Origin: Planctomycetales bacterium ZRK34
Lineage (GTDB): Bacteria > Planctomycetota > Phycisphaerae > Phycisphaerales > Zrk34
Assembly (NCBI GenBank): GCA_014873095.1
Contig: CP050848.1
Location: forward strand, 372,001 to 436,000
Reading direction: 5' to 3'
DNA: 64,000 nt
The notes beneath the pieces were generated by a model. The model searched no databases and had not been told where the DNA came from. It saw only the letters and a list, made by a program, of their open reading frames with translations. Positions 1-7,919 of the stretch are shown here, in pieces. The translations under genes were made by a program, and so were the position numbers. Position 1 is the stretch's first letter. Each line of letters starts with the position of its first letter.

Positions 1-276
1 CGTCGCATGCAACCAATCCTCGACGACTACAAGCAGCAGACCGGTCGGTCGCTGAGCCACATGCAGGACTTTCTCGACTGCGTCAAGAGCCGCCGCCAGC
101 CGATCGCCAATGCCAACGTGATGCACCGCACGATGACGACCAATCACGTGGTCAATCTCTGCCTGCACCTGGGGCGCGATCTGCGCTGGGACCCGACCGC
201 CGAGCAGTTTATCGATGATGCCGAGGCCAATGCTCAGCGCGCCCGCGACGAAATGCGCAATCCGTGGTCCCGCTGA
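1..276 (+). CDS. Gfo/Idh/MocA family oxidoreductase, C-terminal part
   Basis: The reading frame enters from the left edge, so only about the last 91 codons are present. The tail has the pattern usual for the C-terminal domain of planctomycete Gfo/Idh/MocA NAD(P)-dependent oxidoreductases: an aromatic/His-containing helix (HMQDFLDCVKSRRQP), a conserved His-rich helix (MTTNHVVNLCLHLGR) and the closing RDLRWDPTAEQF stretch. The family oxidises or reduces sugars and related polyols, but the substrate cannot be read from this fragment. The next gene encodes another member of the family, which suggests a small sugar-catabolic group. The Rossmann half lies outside the window. Confidence 0.8.
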   Translation, partial: RRMQPILDDYKQQTGRSLSHMQDFLDCVKSRRQPIANANVMHRTMTTNHVVNLCLHLGRDLRWDPTAEQFIDDAEANAQRARDEMRNPWSR

Positions 277-421
277 GCCGCCGACGTGAAACAACGCCAT
301 GATCGCTTTTGCGGGTTGCCCCGAGACGATTAACAAAATCTCAATTTTTTGCGTGACAATCTCATAGACGCGCCGGCGCTGCCGGGGTATCGGTAAGCGT
401 ATCTGAACCAGGAGACGCCCC

Positions 422-1867
422 ATGATCACGCCCAGTCGACCGGATGACTCACGCAGCGACCAGCCGACCCCACCGACCACGCGGCGCCTGTTTTTACAGG
501 GCGCCGCCGCAGCGACGGCCGGCATGTTCACGGTCGTGCCGCGCCACGTGCTCGGCGGACCGGGGCGCACCGCGCCCAGCGAAAAGATCACCGTCGCCAT
601 GATCGGAACCGGCGGGCAGGGCCACATCAATCTGTACAATTTTCTCGGTTTCGAGCAGGTGCAGGTCGTGGCCGTCTGCGATGTGAACCGCGAAAGCGGC
701 GGCTACATTTCATGGAACTGGGGCAACGGCAAAAAGCAGAGCACCTGCGGACGTGAGCCGGCCCGTCGCATGGTCGATGAGCATTACGCCAAGCAGAGCC
801 CCGGCGGCAGTTACACCGGCTGCCGCGCCTATGCCGACTATCGCGAGCTGCTCGACAAAGAAGACGTCGATGCCGTGGCCGTGTCGACACCCGACCACAC
901 GCATGCCGTGATCACGATGGCCGCCCTGAAAAAGCGCAAGCATGTCTACTGCGAAAAACCGCTGACGTGGTCTGTCCGCGAGGCAAGACTCATCGCTGAA
1001 GAAGCCCGGCGCGCCGGCGTGGCGACACAACTCGGCAACCACGGGCAGGCGTCGGAGGAAGATCGCGTGGTGCGCGAGATGATCGCCGACGGCGCCATCG
1101 GGGATGTACACGAAGTGCAGGTGGCCATCGGCGCGCGTTTCTGGGAATACCCCGAACTGCAGGGCCGGCCGACCGACACGCCCCCCGTGCCCGACGGGCT
1201 CGACTGGGACCTCTGGCTCGGCCCCGCGCCCCAGCGCCCCTACCACCCGCTGTATCACCCCTGGACCTGGCGCAACTGGTGGGACTTCGGCACCGGCCAA
1301 CTCGGCGACCTCGGTTGCCACAAGCTCTCGACCGTCTTCCGCGCGCTGAATCTCAAACACCCCGTCAGCGTCGAAGCCAGCTCCACCAAGATGTTCGGCG
1401 ATGTCTACCCGCTCGGCGTGATCGCCCGCTACGAGTTTGCCGCCCGAGGCAGCATGCCGCCGGTCAAGTTGAACTGGTACGACGGCGGTCTGCTGCCCCC
1501 GCTGCCCGAAGGCGTCACCCCTCGCCGCCGCGGCTACGAAACGATCTACCACGGCGATAAGGGCACCATCTACGGCCACCGCATCGTGCCCGAATCCAAA
1601 ATGAAAGCCTACGGCCGACCGCCGCGCACCCTCCAGCGTTCCCCCGGTCATTACCACGAATTCGTCAGCGCCTGCCGCGGTGGCCCCGCCCCCGGGGCCA
1701 ACTTCGTCGATCACGCCGGCGTGGTCACCGAAACCTGCCTGCTGGGCAATGTCGCCCTGCGCAGCGGACTCAAACTCACATGGGACGGCCCCGCCTGCAA
1801 AGTCACCAGCGACGAGTCAGCCAATAAACTGCTGCATCGTGATTACCGCGCAGGCTGGTCGCTGTAG
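422..1867 (+). CDS. Tat-exported Gfo/Idh/MocA family oxidoreductase
   Basis: A full-length 481-residue protein. Residues 19-35 form a twin-arginine signal (TTRRLFLQG followed by an Ala-rich stretch), so it is probably exported folded with its cofactor. Residues 62-67 (GTGGQG) are the Rossmann dinucleotide-binding loop, and an EKP motif near residue 178 is the family signature that includes the catalytic lysine. The C-terminal half is the usual beta-sheet substrate domain. The start is supported by an AGGAG-type ribosome-binding site about 7 bases upstream. It lies between another Gfo/Idh/MocA fragment and a Tat-exported sugar isomerase-like protein, so a role in extracytoplasmic sugar processing is likely. 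The substrate is unknown. Confidence 0.88.
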   Translation: MITPSRPDDSRSDQPTPPTTRRLFLQGAAAATAGMFTVVPRHVLGGPGRTAPSEKITVAMIGTGGQGHINLYNFLGFEQVQVVAVCDVNRESGGYISWNWGNGKKQSTCGREPARRMVDEHYAKQSPGGSYTGCRAYADYRELLDKEDVDAVAVSTPDHTHAVITMAALKKRKHVYCEKPLTWSVREARLIAEEARRAGVATQLGNHGQASEEDRVVREMIADGAIGDVHEVQVAIGARFWEYPELQGRPTDTPPVPDGLDWDLWLGPAPQRPYHPLYHPWTWRNWWDFGTGQLGDLGCHKLSTVFRALNLKHPVSVEASSTKMFGDVYPLGVIARYEFAARGSMPPVKLNWYDGGLLPPLPEGVTPRRRGYETIYHGDKGTIYGHRIVPESKMKAYGRPPRTLQRSPGHYHEFVSACRGGPAPGANFVDHAGVVTETCLLGNVALRSGLKLTWDGPACKVTSDESANKLLHRDYRAGWSL

Positions 1868-1943
1868 CGTCCTCGATCTTCCGTTTAGCCGCGACCCGCA
1901 GGGGAGCGCGCCACACCGGGTTCAATCACGAAAGGGTTCTTCC

Positions 1944-2879
1944 ATGTCCAACCCGCTATTCACCCGTCGCGATCTGCTCGGCGCCGGCGCGGCGATCACC
2001 GCCGCGGCTTCCATGCCATCACCCGCACGCGCCGCCGCGCCGAAATCCGTCAATCCCGTCGGCGTCGCCACGCTCGGGTTCAACACGCTGACCAATGCCC
2101 AACTCGCCGACGAGCTCGCCGCCAACGATGTGCGCCTGATTCAGTTGTTCCTCGCGCAGACCGACAGCCGCTATTGGAAGTACAACGGTCGCTCCGACCT
2201 GTCCGACTTCACCCCCGACCGCGCCCGCCGCATCGCGGAGGCCTACCGCGCCGCCGGCATCACCATCCACAGCCTCGGTGTTTACACCAATCTCATCGCC
2301 CCCGATCCCGCCGAGCGAGCCGCCAATCTCGACTACTTCGAGGCGATGATGAAAGTCGCCGCGGCGATGGGGGTGCACACGCTGATCACCGAGGCCGGCC
2401 ACTACCATCCCGACGATGACAACTCCGTCGAGTACCACTTCCGCGAGCCGGTCTGGCATCAGACCGTCGACACGGTCCGCGATCTCGTCCGCCGCGCCGA
2501 AGCCCACGACATGACGATCCTCGTCGAGCCGTTCTACCGCGGGTTCTTCGCCACGGCCAAGCGCACGCGCCTGTTCATCGAAGAAATCAACTCGCCGCGC
2601 CTGCGCGTCCTGCTGGACCCGGCCAACCTCATCGAGGTCAACGATCTGCCCGAGATGTTCGATCAGCTCGGTCCTTACATCCAGTGCCTGCACGCCAAGG
2701 ATCGCAAATACCACATCGACCGCGGCGTCCCCGCCGGCCAGGGCGATCTGAATTACCCGTTGTTCGTCAAGCTTGCCGCCGAGCGCGTCCCCGACGCCCC
2801 GCTCATCGCTGAGTACGTCGGTCTCAAAGACTACAAGCAGGCGCTGTCGAAACTCTACAGCGCCATGCCCGCGCGGTAA
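1944..2879 (+). CDS. Tat-exported sugar phosphate isomerase/epimerase (xylose isomerase-like TIM barrel)
   Basis: A 311-residue protein. I chose the ATG at 1944 because it begins directly with a Tat signal (TRRDLLGAG, residues 7-15); the frame is open further upstream but overlaps the previous gene. The rest fits the AP-endonuclease-2/xylose-isomerase-like TIM barrel. Candidate metal-ligand segments appear in family order: an Glu/His segment (ITEAGHYHPD), LVEPFYRG, LLDPANL, LHAKDRKYH and IAEYVG. It follows the Gfo/Idh/MocA gene by about 75 bases on the same strand, a common planctomycete pairing in sugar or inositol metabolism. The substrate cannot be assigned. It converges with the next gene with no room for a terminator. 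Confidence 0.82.
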   Translation: MSNPLFTRRDLLGAGAAITAAASMPSPARAAAPKSVNPVGVATLGFNTLTNAQLADELAANDVRLIQLFLAQTDSRYWKYNGRSDLSDFTPDRARRIAEAYRAAGITIHSLGVYTNLIAPDPAERAANLDYFEAMMKVAAAMGVHTLITEAGHYHPDDDNSVEYHFREPVWHQTVDTVRDLVRRAEAHDMTILVEPFYRGFFATAKRTRLFIEEINSPRLRVLLDPANLIEVNDLPEMFDQLGPYIQCLHAKDRKYHIDRGVPAGQGDLNYPLFVKLAAERVPDAPLIAEYVGLKDYKQALSKLYSAMPAR

Positions 2880-2880
2880 G

Positions 2881-4218
2881 TCAACGCCCCACCGCCGCGG
2901 CGGCTTCGGTCGGCGTCATGAACTTCGCCTCGCGCTGAACCAGAAAGTCGATGATCTTTTCAAACTGCGCAAAGCGTGCATCATCCCACATCGCGGGGTG
3001 GCCCTGCAGCGTGAAGTACGCCCGGTCCATGTTGGCCGCATACCCCTTCAGAAAACGCTGAAAGTCCGGCACGCCGACCGCACCTTCCAGCCCCACCGCC
3101 CACACGCGGCCCAATATCACGAAACGCCCGTTCGATGAAGCCATCGCCGCCCGCCCCGCGTCGTCCATCGGCTGCGGGTACAGCATCACGTGCAGGTCCG
3201 GGTCATCGACCATCACGCGCAGCGTAATTTCATCGTGGCTGCCGTTGCCCACGCCCCCGGGCGGGCCGAACGTCTCGAAGGCGAAGCCGAGTTGGTCCTT
3301 CGCCAGTTTCTGCGAACGCGCCAGGCGAGCCATCTGCTCGTCATAGGACCGGTGTTTGAACTCGTTGTAGCGCGTGCCGTCTTCCTCGTGCACGCCGTGG
3401 TCCCAGCCGTGAAACCAGAACTCGATCAGCCCACGATCGTGATGCGACTTGAGCCACTGCACATACTCCGGGCTCGCCCCGTCGAGTGTTTTGCAGATCA
3501 CGCCGAACCCGCTTTTGATGTTGCGCTTTTCCAGGTAATCCGCCACGCGCTGCCAGCGCGGGTGAACCGTCTTGCCGACTTGTTTCACATCATCGAGTTT
3601 GAGCACGATGATCGGCGGCGTCTTGCGACGCGGCACCTGGTCCGGGTCCAGCTTCTCCGTCACCTGTTTCTTCCGGGCCCGGGGCTGTTTGGCCGGCAAT
3701 GCTTTGACCCCATCACCCAACCCGCCGATCGTAAAATCATCGAGGTCGACGATGCCCTTGGCCCCCGCGTAGGTGTGCACCCACAGGTCGACGGTCTTCG
3801 CGCCCGCCGGCGCCTCGGCCGACTTGGTGTACTGATGCCATTGCCCATCCTTGTGCGTCACCGGGCAGTTGATCGCCTTGCCCGTCATCCTGCCGTCAGC
3901 GTCGAAGAACATGAAGTACACCCCCATGTTCGTCTGCTTCGCCCGCGCCCAGAACGACATCGAAACCGTCTGCCCCGGCTCAACAGCAAACTGCGCGCTG
4001 TGCACCGACGCCCCACCGGCGAAATATTCATCCTGCCCGACGCGCAGCCCGACCTTCCCCGACCGCGCCGCCTCGGCCGTCACCTTCGACACCGAATCAT
4101 GAATGCTCCATGCCTCAGCCCCATCCTCAAACCCCGCATCGGGCAAGGGATTACTCTGCTGAGCCATCGCCGTACCCGCCGCGATAAGCACCAACCAACC
4201 GATCAACATCATGCGCAT
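2881..4218 (-). CDS. Secreted polysaccharide deacetylase-like protein with N-terminal carbohydrate-binding-type domain
   Basis: A 445-residue protein with a signal peptide (hydrophobic to about residue 19, cut after AMA). Residues about 20-165 form a beta-sandwich typical of carbohydrate-binding modules. A basic Pro-rich linker leads to a NodB-like half at about 200-440. Metal-site candidates are a double Asp (LKLDD, about residue 208) and a His pair in FHGWDHG (about 270), matching the Asp-Asp and His-x3-His elements of polysaccharide deacetylases. A GPPGG segment follows. The actual substrate and activity are unproven. The stop nearly abuts the stop of the convergent isomerase-like gene. 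Confidence 0.72.
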   Translation of the reverse strand: MRMMLIGWLVLIAAGTAMAQQSNPLPDAGFEDGAEAWSIHDSVSKVTAEAARSGKVGLRVGQDEYFAGGASVHSAQFAVEPGQTVSMSFWARAKQTNMGVYFMFFDADGRMTGKAINCPVTHKDGQWHQYTKSAEAPAGAKTVDLWVHTYAGAKGIVDLDDFTIGGLGDGVKALPAKQPRARKKQVTEKLDPDQVPRRKTPPIIVLKLDDVKQVGKTVHPRWQRVADYLEKRNIKSGFGVICKTLDGASPEYVQWLKSHHDRGLIEFWFHGWDHGVHEEDGTRYNEFKHRSYDEQMARLARSQKLAKDQLGFAFETFGPPGGVGNGSHDEITLRVMVDDPDLHVMLYPQPMDDAGRAAMASSNGRFVILGRVWAVGLEGAVGVPDFQRFLKGYAANMDRAYFTLQGHPAMWDDARFAQFEKIIDFLVQREAKFMTPTEAAAAVGR

Positions 4219-4278
4219 GTCATACCTGCCTTTTCATGGCGCTTGCCGGCTGCGTGTTCCTGCGCATCGGGCAAGCAT

Positions 4279-4346
4279 GTTGACAGGATAACAGGATATG
4301 ACAGCAAATGATTTCACATCCCGTGTGATCCTGTCATCCTGTCAAC
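4279..4346. repeat. Inverted repeat (19-bp arms)
   Basis: Two 19-base arms at 4279-4297 and 4328-4346 are reverse complements with a single mismatch. Each arm contains a doubled ACAGGAT-type unit. The repeat lies in the 338-base gap upstream of the deacetylase-like gene and beside another palindrome at 4438. It resembles the dispersed palindromic repeats found between genes in planctomycete genomes. It could form a cruciform or an RNA hairpin. No terminator T-run is present. Confidence 0.7.
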
Positions 4347-4437
4347 TTCGGATGGTCTGACCGGGCGCTTTGGTGATCGTCAGTTATACCAATCGCAGAC
4401 AACACTCGGGCCTTTGTGTTAAGCCCGAACGCGGCAT

Positions 4438-4503
4438 TGTGGCACAGCCGCCCTCGGCTGTGCCAAAGTCACCGCCCGCACAGCCGAGGGCGGCTGTGCC
4501 ACA
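4438..4503. repeat. REP-like palindromic element, family 1, copy 1
   Basis: An imperfect palindrome whose outer arms are TGTGGCACAGCCG and its reverse complement, each arm itself containing a CAGCCG...CGGCTG dyad. A second copy of the same family, with the same layout and a slightly different centre, is at 52248-52313. Occurrence at two distant intergenic sites marks it as a dispersed REP or mini-element rather than a local terminator. Confidence 0.8.
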
Positions 4504-4556
4504 GGTTCGCAATCGATCACATTCCGACGCCCGAATCTTTTCCGTGTTGAATATTA

Positions 4557-5195
4557 CTACTGCTTTTCGCGTTTGTACTCGATGTGCAGCATTTTGAATT
4601 CCTTGCCGGTCTTGGGGTCGGCGCCGTACATTTCGAGGGTCATGGCGTCTTCGCCGTGCATGGTTTCGACCTGGCGGAGGGTGGTGGGCTTTTTCGTGAG
4701 GGGGCAGGTGGTGTGGTAGGTCCAGGTCATGGTGTTTTGGTCGGGCGAGAGCTGGCCGGTGCCGTGGACGATGCCGGTGGAGTGGTTGTCGATGTAGGTG
4801 GAAACGTATTGACCTTTGACATTGTCGTAGCCGTTGATGCCCATGCCGTGGTAGGCGCCCATGCCGGGGATTTCACCGGTCCATTCGATCTGCACGTAGC
4901 GGCCGTCCATGATGGGTTTGACCGTCGCCAGCCCGCCGCTCTTGATCGGGTCGGCCCCGGGGAACATCCACATCGTGCTCTGACCGGTCCACGTGCCTTC
5001 GCCCTGCACCATCATCTTGTGGGGCTCGCCGGGCGTGCCGGCCAGCATGCAGGCGGCCATGTCCTGCGCGGTCCAGCCCGGGGGCAGTTGGAACGGCGAA
5101 GCGGCCTGGTCCGCCGCGGCCCAGACCACGCCGGCCGTGATGATTCCCGCCAGGGCTGCAACGGTCGCCAGCTTGCTGATGCGATGGGTCGTCAT
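4557..5195 (-). CDS. DUF1579 family secreted protein
   Basis: I placed the start at 5195 (212 residues), where the protein begins with a signal-peptide-like segment (SKLATVAALAGIITAGVVWAAA) preceded by a GGAG site. The frame runs further upstream without a better start. The mature part matches DUF1579: a GTWTGQSTMW strand, a gene-typical GRYVQIEWTGE strand, the GINGYDN turn and a TTLRQVETM segment. The family is predicted to be a lipocalin-like beta-barrel of unknown function. It is transcribed alone, with a noncoding repeat upstream. Confidence 0.75.
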   Translation of the reverse strand: MTTHRISKLATVAALAGIITAGVVWAAADQAASPFQLPPGWTAQDMAACMLAGTPGEPHKMMVQGEGTWTGQSTMWMFPGADPIKSGGLATVKPIMDGRYVQIEWTGEIPGMGAYHGMGINGYDNVKGQYVSTYIDNHSTGIVHGTGQLSPDQNTMTWTYHTTCPLTKKPTTLRQVETMHGEDAMTLEMYGADPKTGKEFKMLHIEYKREKQ

Positions 5196-5283
5196 GAGAT
5201 TGCTCCGGATTGAGATGAGGTCGATTCGCCCGACTGACACTGCGTCGGATTTTATCACGAACGCGGATGAGCGGCGCAAGGAT

Positions 5284-5523
5284 TGTGCGCACGGGCGTGT
5301 CGCAGGTCAGTCGAAAACTCGCAAAGTGTACTGAATTATCACGACGGGTTTGTGCGCGCGGGCGGCTTGATGATGTTCAAACGCGGGGGCGCGCACGGAG
5401 GTGTCGCGAGTTGCCATGCATGTGCGCGCAAAACAGCACCAAACGGGGTCAAAACCATTGAATCGGGGTGATTTTTTGCCGCGCCGGTGCGCACCGGCGC
5501 GACGCGGCGACGGGTTTGTGCGC
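5284..5523 (+). repeat. 240-bp dispersed noncoding repeat, copy 1
   Basis: This block can be aligned end to end with the reverse complement of 51990-52229; both are 240 bases. They share an almost identical stretch from about 5314 to 5367 (AAAACTCGCAAAGTGTACT, then a TTATCACGACGGGTTT block). They also share a second GACGGGTTTGTGCGC block near 5508, with the same spacing between the two in each copy. A 20-base GC palindrome at about 5482-5501 forms a strong hairpin. Both copies begin with TGTGCGCAC and end with TTTGTGCGC. No reading frame is convincingly conserved. It fills the 560-base gap between the DUF1579 gene and the glycosyltransferase; the rest of that gap shows nothing I can name. Confidence 0.7.
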
Positions 5524-5758
5524 CGATGACCGAGAATATCGGGTTTATTCGCCGAATTTCGGGGGTTTATCACGTGCCAGCGGTGATGTGTCAGATCGCG
5601 ATTTTTGCTCTTCGTGTGCGCGCCACAAAACCGGCGCGGGCAGTTAAGTCGGCCCCGTGATGGATCGATACCGGATGTAACGGTTGTGCCGATTGCGCCA
5701 CCCCCGGAAGACCCGGAAGACCCCGAAGCGACCCGGAAGCACACGCTGGAGACGCATT

Positions 5759-6532
5759 GTGGATTCGAACACGCTGCCTCGCATCACGGTGATCATTCCG
5801 AACTTCAACCACGGGACTTACCTGGAGCGGGCGATCTGTTCCGTGCTCGACCAAGACTACGAGAATCTCGAAATCGCGATCATCGATGGCGGGTCATGCG
5901 ATGACAGTATCGAGGTGATCCGGCGGTACGAAGATGAATTGGAATGGTGGATCAGCACGCCGGACAGCGGCCCGGCCGAGGCGGTCAACCGGGGGATCAA
6001 ACATGCGACCGGTGAGTTGATCGGGGTGCTGAGCAGTGATGATGTGCTGGAGCCGTTTGCGTTGATGCATGTGGCGGAGCGATACCTGGCGGCAGGGAGA
6101 CCGGAATGGATCATTTCGCCGATGACGCTGATCGATGATGCCGACGCGGTGATTGAACCCGTGCGTGATCAGATGCCGGCGAAGCGGTTGGCCGAGGCGC
6201 TGCTGCGAGGGCAGACGCTGGACGCGACGATGAGTTTTCGCCGGGCCGATGCGTATCAGCGTTACGGGGTGTTTGACGCGGGGCTGCTGCATGCGTTTGA
6301 GTTTGAGTACACGTGTCGCATGCTGGCGGGTGATGCCGAGCCGGTGGTCATGGATGGACCGCTGGCGATGCGTCGGCGGCATGTGATGTCGTTGACGGCG
6401 AAGGACCCGCGGGGCTGCGGTCGTGAGCGTCGCCAGATCACGATGCAGTACGCGCCGGCCGCCCTGCCGTCGAGTTCCGCTCGCCCGGCGCGGCGTGCTG
6501 GTTCAATCCGTCGGTCCCGCAAGGCGGCGTAA
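5759..6532 (+). CDS. Glycosyltransferase family 2
   Basis: I chose a GTG start at 5759 because a GGAG site lies 7 bases upstream and the fold begins at once (LPRITVIIPNFNHG); no ATG is available. The 257-residue product has the GT-A features of family 2: the initial beta-strand, an acidic pair after the nucleotide-binding strand (DGGSCDDS) and a DxD-like metal site (LSSDDVLEP, about residues 91-99). The C-terminus is basic and appears short for the family, and it has no membrane segment. It likely transfers a sugar from a nucleotide sugar in the cytoplasm. The acceptor is unknown. It runs into tRNA-Ile. Confidence 0.8.
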   Translation: MDSNTLPRITVIIPNFNHGTYLERAICSVLDQDYENLEIAIIDGGSCDDSIEVIRRYEDELEWWISTPDSGPAEAVNRGIKHATGELIGVLSSDDVLEPFALMHVAERYLAAGRPEWIISPMTLIDDADAVIEPVRDQMPAKRLAEALLRGQTLDATMSFRRADAYQRYGVFDAGLLHAFEFEYTCRMLAGDAEPVVMDGPLAMRRRHVMSLTAKDPRGCGRERRQITMQYAPAALPSSSARPARRAGSIRRSRKAA

Positions 6533-6566
6533 CGGCGTTGAGCGTGTATAATCTGACCGCTGCCGA

Positions 6567-6639
6567 GGCCCCGTAGCTCAGCGGTTAGAGCAGTCGACTC
6601 ATAATCGATTGGTCCCTGGTTCGAATCCAGGCGGGGCTA
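6567..6639 (+). tRNA. tRNA-Ile2 (anticodon CAU)
   Basis: A complete cloverleaf of 73 bases. The acceptor GGCCCCG pairs with CGGGGCT (first pair G-U), followed by TA at positions 8-9, D-stem GCTC/GAGC, anticodon stem GTCGA/TCGAT with loop CTCATAA, and T-arm CCTGG-TTCGAAT-CCAGG. Discriminator A; CCA is not encoded. The anticodon is CAT. The surrounding bases (GACTCATAATCG, then TTGGTC) match the minor isoleucine tRNA modified by lysidine rather than a methionine tRNA. An integrase fragment follows within 100 bases, so its 3' end may have served as an attachment site. Confidence 0.93.
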
Positions 6640-6739
6640 TTTGTTCTTCTGCGGGCGTATGCACATCGCTACATACGCCGACTAATTCAACGTTTTCGCT
6701 CTCGACCTGCACGGCTGCGCAGTCGTCCACCGACGTGCT

Positions 6740-6880
6740 CTACACCGGTTTCCGCTTCATCGCCCACTTCCAGAGCATCTTGCTGACCGCAACTCGCTTG
6801 CGCACGGTCGCCTTGGCGTACTTCTTCCCGATCAGGTGCTGTTCAAAGTTCTCAGCGTCGGCCTCGGTTATCTGCGACAT
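6740..6880 (-). pseudogene. Tyrosine recombinase/integrase remnant (SAM-like core-binding domain)
   Basis: The minus strand encodes a 46-residue open frame that reads like the N-terminal core-binding domain of phage-type tyrosine recombinases: an ITEADAENFEQHL start, then ATVRKRVAVSKMLWKWAMKRK. The catalytic domain (Arg-His-Arg-Tyr) is absent. Its position about 100 bases from the 3' end of tRNA-Ile fits a decayed genomic island or prophage inserted at that tRNA. The 276-base gap from 6640 holds nothing else I can identify. Confidence 0.55.
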
Positions 6881-6915
6881 GGGCTGACCCCCTCTGGGAA
6901 GGCCGACATCTGCGC

Positions 6916-7274
6916 ATGATGAACATCGACGGGTGGGAGCACGCTTCGCGACGCATCGCGAGCGGCGTTGTAGCGATTATCGCGATCACCGACGATGGTA
7001 AAATCATGCTTGTGGAGCAGTATCGTCCACCGCTGGGGCGCCTGATGATTGAGTTGCCGGCGGGCCTGGCCGGAGACTTGACCGATGCGGCCGACGAGGA
7101 TCTGCAAACCGCCGCCGAGCGAGAGTTGCTGGAGGAAACGGGCTATCGAGCCGCGCGATGGAGACAGATCGGCGATGGTGCGAGTTCGAGTGGCTTGACG
7201 AACAACGCCGTACAGGACGCGCTGTCGACATCAAAGTTTACACGGTGCTGTCAAGCGCTACTCGAGGTGTGTAA
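6916..7274 (+). pseudogene. Nudix hydrolase (ADP-ribose pyrophosphatase-like), internally deleted
   Basis: The first frame begins as a Nudix domain: substrate strand IMLVEQYRPPLGRLMIELPAG, then a near-complete Nudix box ending AERELLEETGY. After about residue 85 (GDGASSSG) the frame stops making sense. The typical C-terminus of the family (EFEWLDEQRRTGRAVDIKVY) appears in another frame at 7182-7271 and ends at TAA 7272-7274. The middle of the fold, about 50 residues, is missing. This looks like a deletion joining the two halves out of frame, so no active enzyme is expected. The stop overlaps the ATG of kptA, which suggests they were once translationally coupled. Confidence 0.62.
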
Positions 7275-7828
7275 TGGACCAGAATCGAGAAGTTAAAGTC
7301 AGCAAGACGCTCAGTTACGTATTACGACACCGTCCGGACGTAATCGGGATCGAACTCGATGCGCAAGGATGGACACCGGTCGAGTCGCTGCTGCAGGCCT
7401 TGCAAGCCGCCGGCAAACATACCACGCGAGATGAGCTGGCGTATGTTGTGGAGAACAATCCGAAACAGCGTTTCGAGTTCGACGCCACCGGCGAACTGAT
7501 ACGGGCACGGCAAGGTCACTCAGTTGATGTGGAACTGGGGTACACGGCAAGCGTGCCGCCGGATGTGCTGTTTCATGGCACGGCAACACGTTTCCTCGAG
7601 TCCATCTTCGCTGAAGGATTGACGCGCCGGCGCCGGCACCATGTGCACTTGGGCACAGACAGCAAGCTGATGCTGGAAGTCGCGTCACGCCATGGGAGAC
7701 CCGCCCTGCTTCGCATCGACGCAGCGCAAATGCTTGCCGATGGCCATGCTTTTTTTGTAACAGCCAACAACGTCTGGCTCACAGAACACGTGCCACCGCG
7801 ATATATCGAACATGTGCAAGCTCAATAA
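7274..7828 (+). CDS. kptA: RNA 2'-phosphotransferase KptA/Tpt1
   Basis: A 184-residue, full-length Tpt1/KptA. The family removes an internal RNA 2'-phosphate using NAD+, giving ADP-ribose 1'',2''-cyclic phosphate. Signature motifs are all visible: KTLSYVLRHRP near the N-terminus, the RARQGHS motif with catalytic Arg/His, VLFHGTA, HVHLG and the C-terminal VWLTEHVPPRYI. The start has a GAGGTG site and overlaps the stop of the broken Nudix gene. It is convergent with rtcR, 90 bases away, placing it at the edge of the RNA-repair island. RtcB-type ligation does not leave a 2'-phosphate, so its substrate here is open. Confidence 0.92.
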   Translation: MDQNREVKVSKTLSYVLRHRPDVIGIELDAQGWTPVESLLQALQAAGKHTTRDELAYVVENNPKQRFEFDATGELIRARQGHSVDVELGYTASVPPDVLFHGTATRFLESIFAEGLTRRRRHHVHLGTDSKLMLEVASRHGRPALLRIDAAQMLADGHAFFVTANNVWLTEHVPPRYIEHVQAQ

Positions 7829-7919
7829 TTGTTGCGCATATTGAGGTGACGGCCAGACTGTTGCGCGCCGGCTGTAGTGTATAGATACTGACGGGGACAA
7901 CGATCAAGGCGGGGCCTGG

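Noticed and set aside
710-1714. Long open frame opposite the Gfo/Idh/MocA gene
   Set aside because: Typical antisense frame of GC-rich codon use; the plus-strand protein has clear motifs.
6609-6887. Plus-strand frame across the tRNA end
   Set aside because: Overlaps the tRNA and an integrase-like minus-strand fragment; no coding character.
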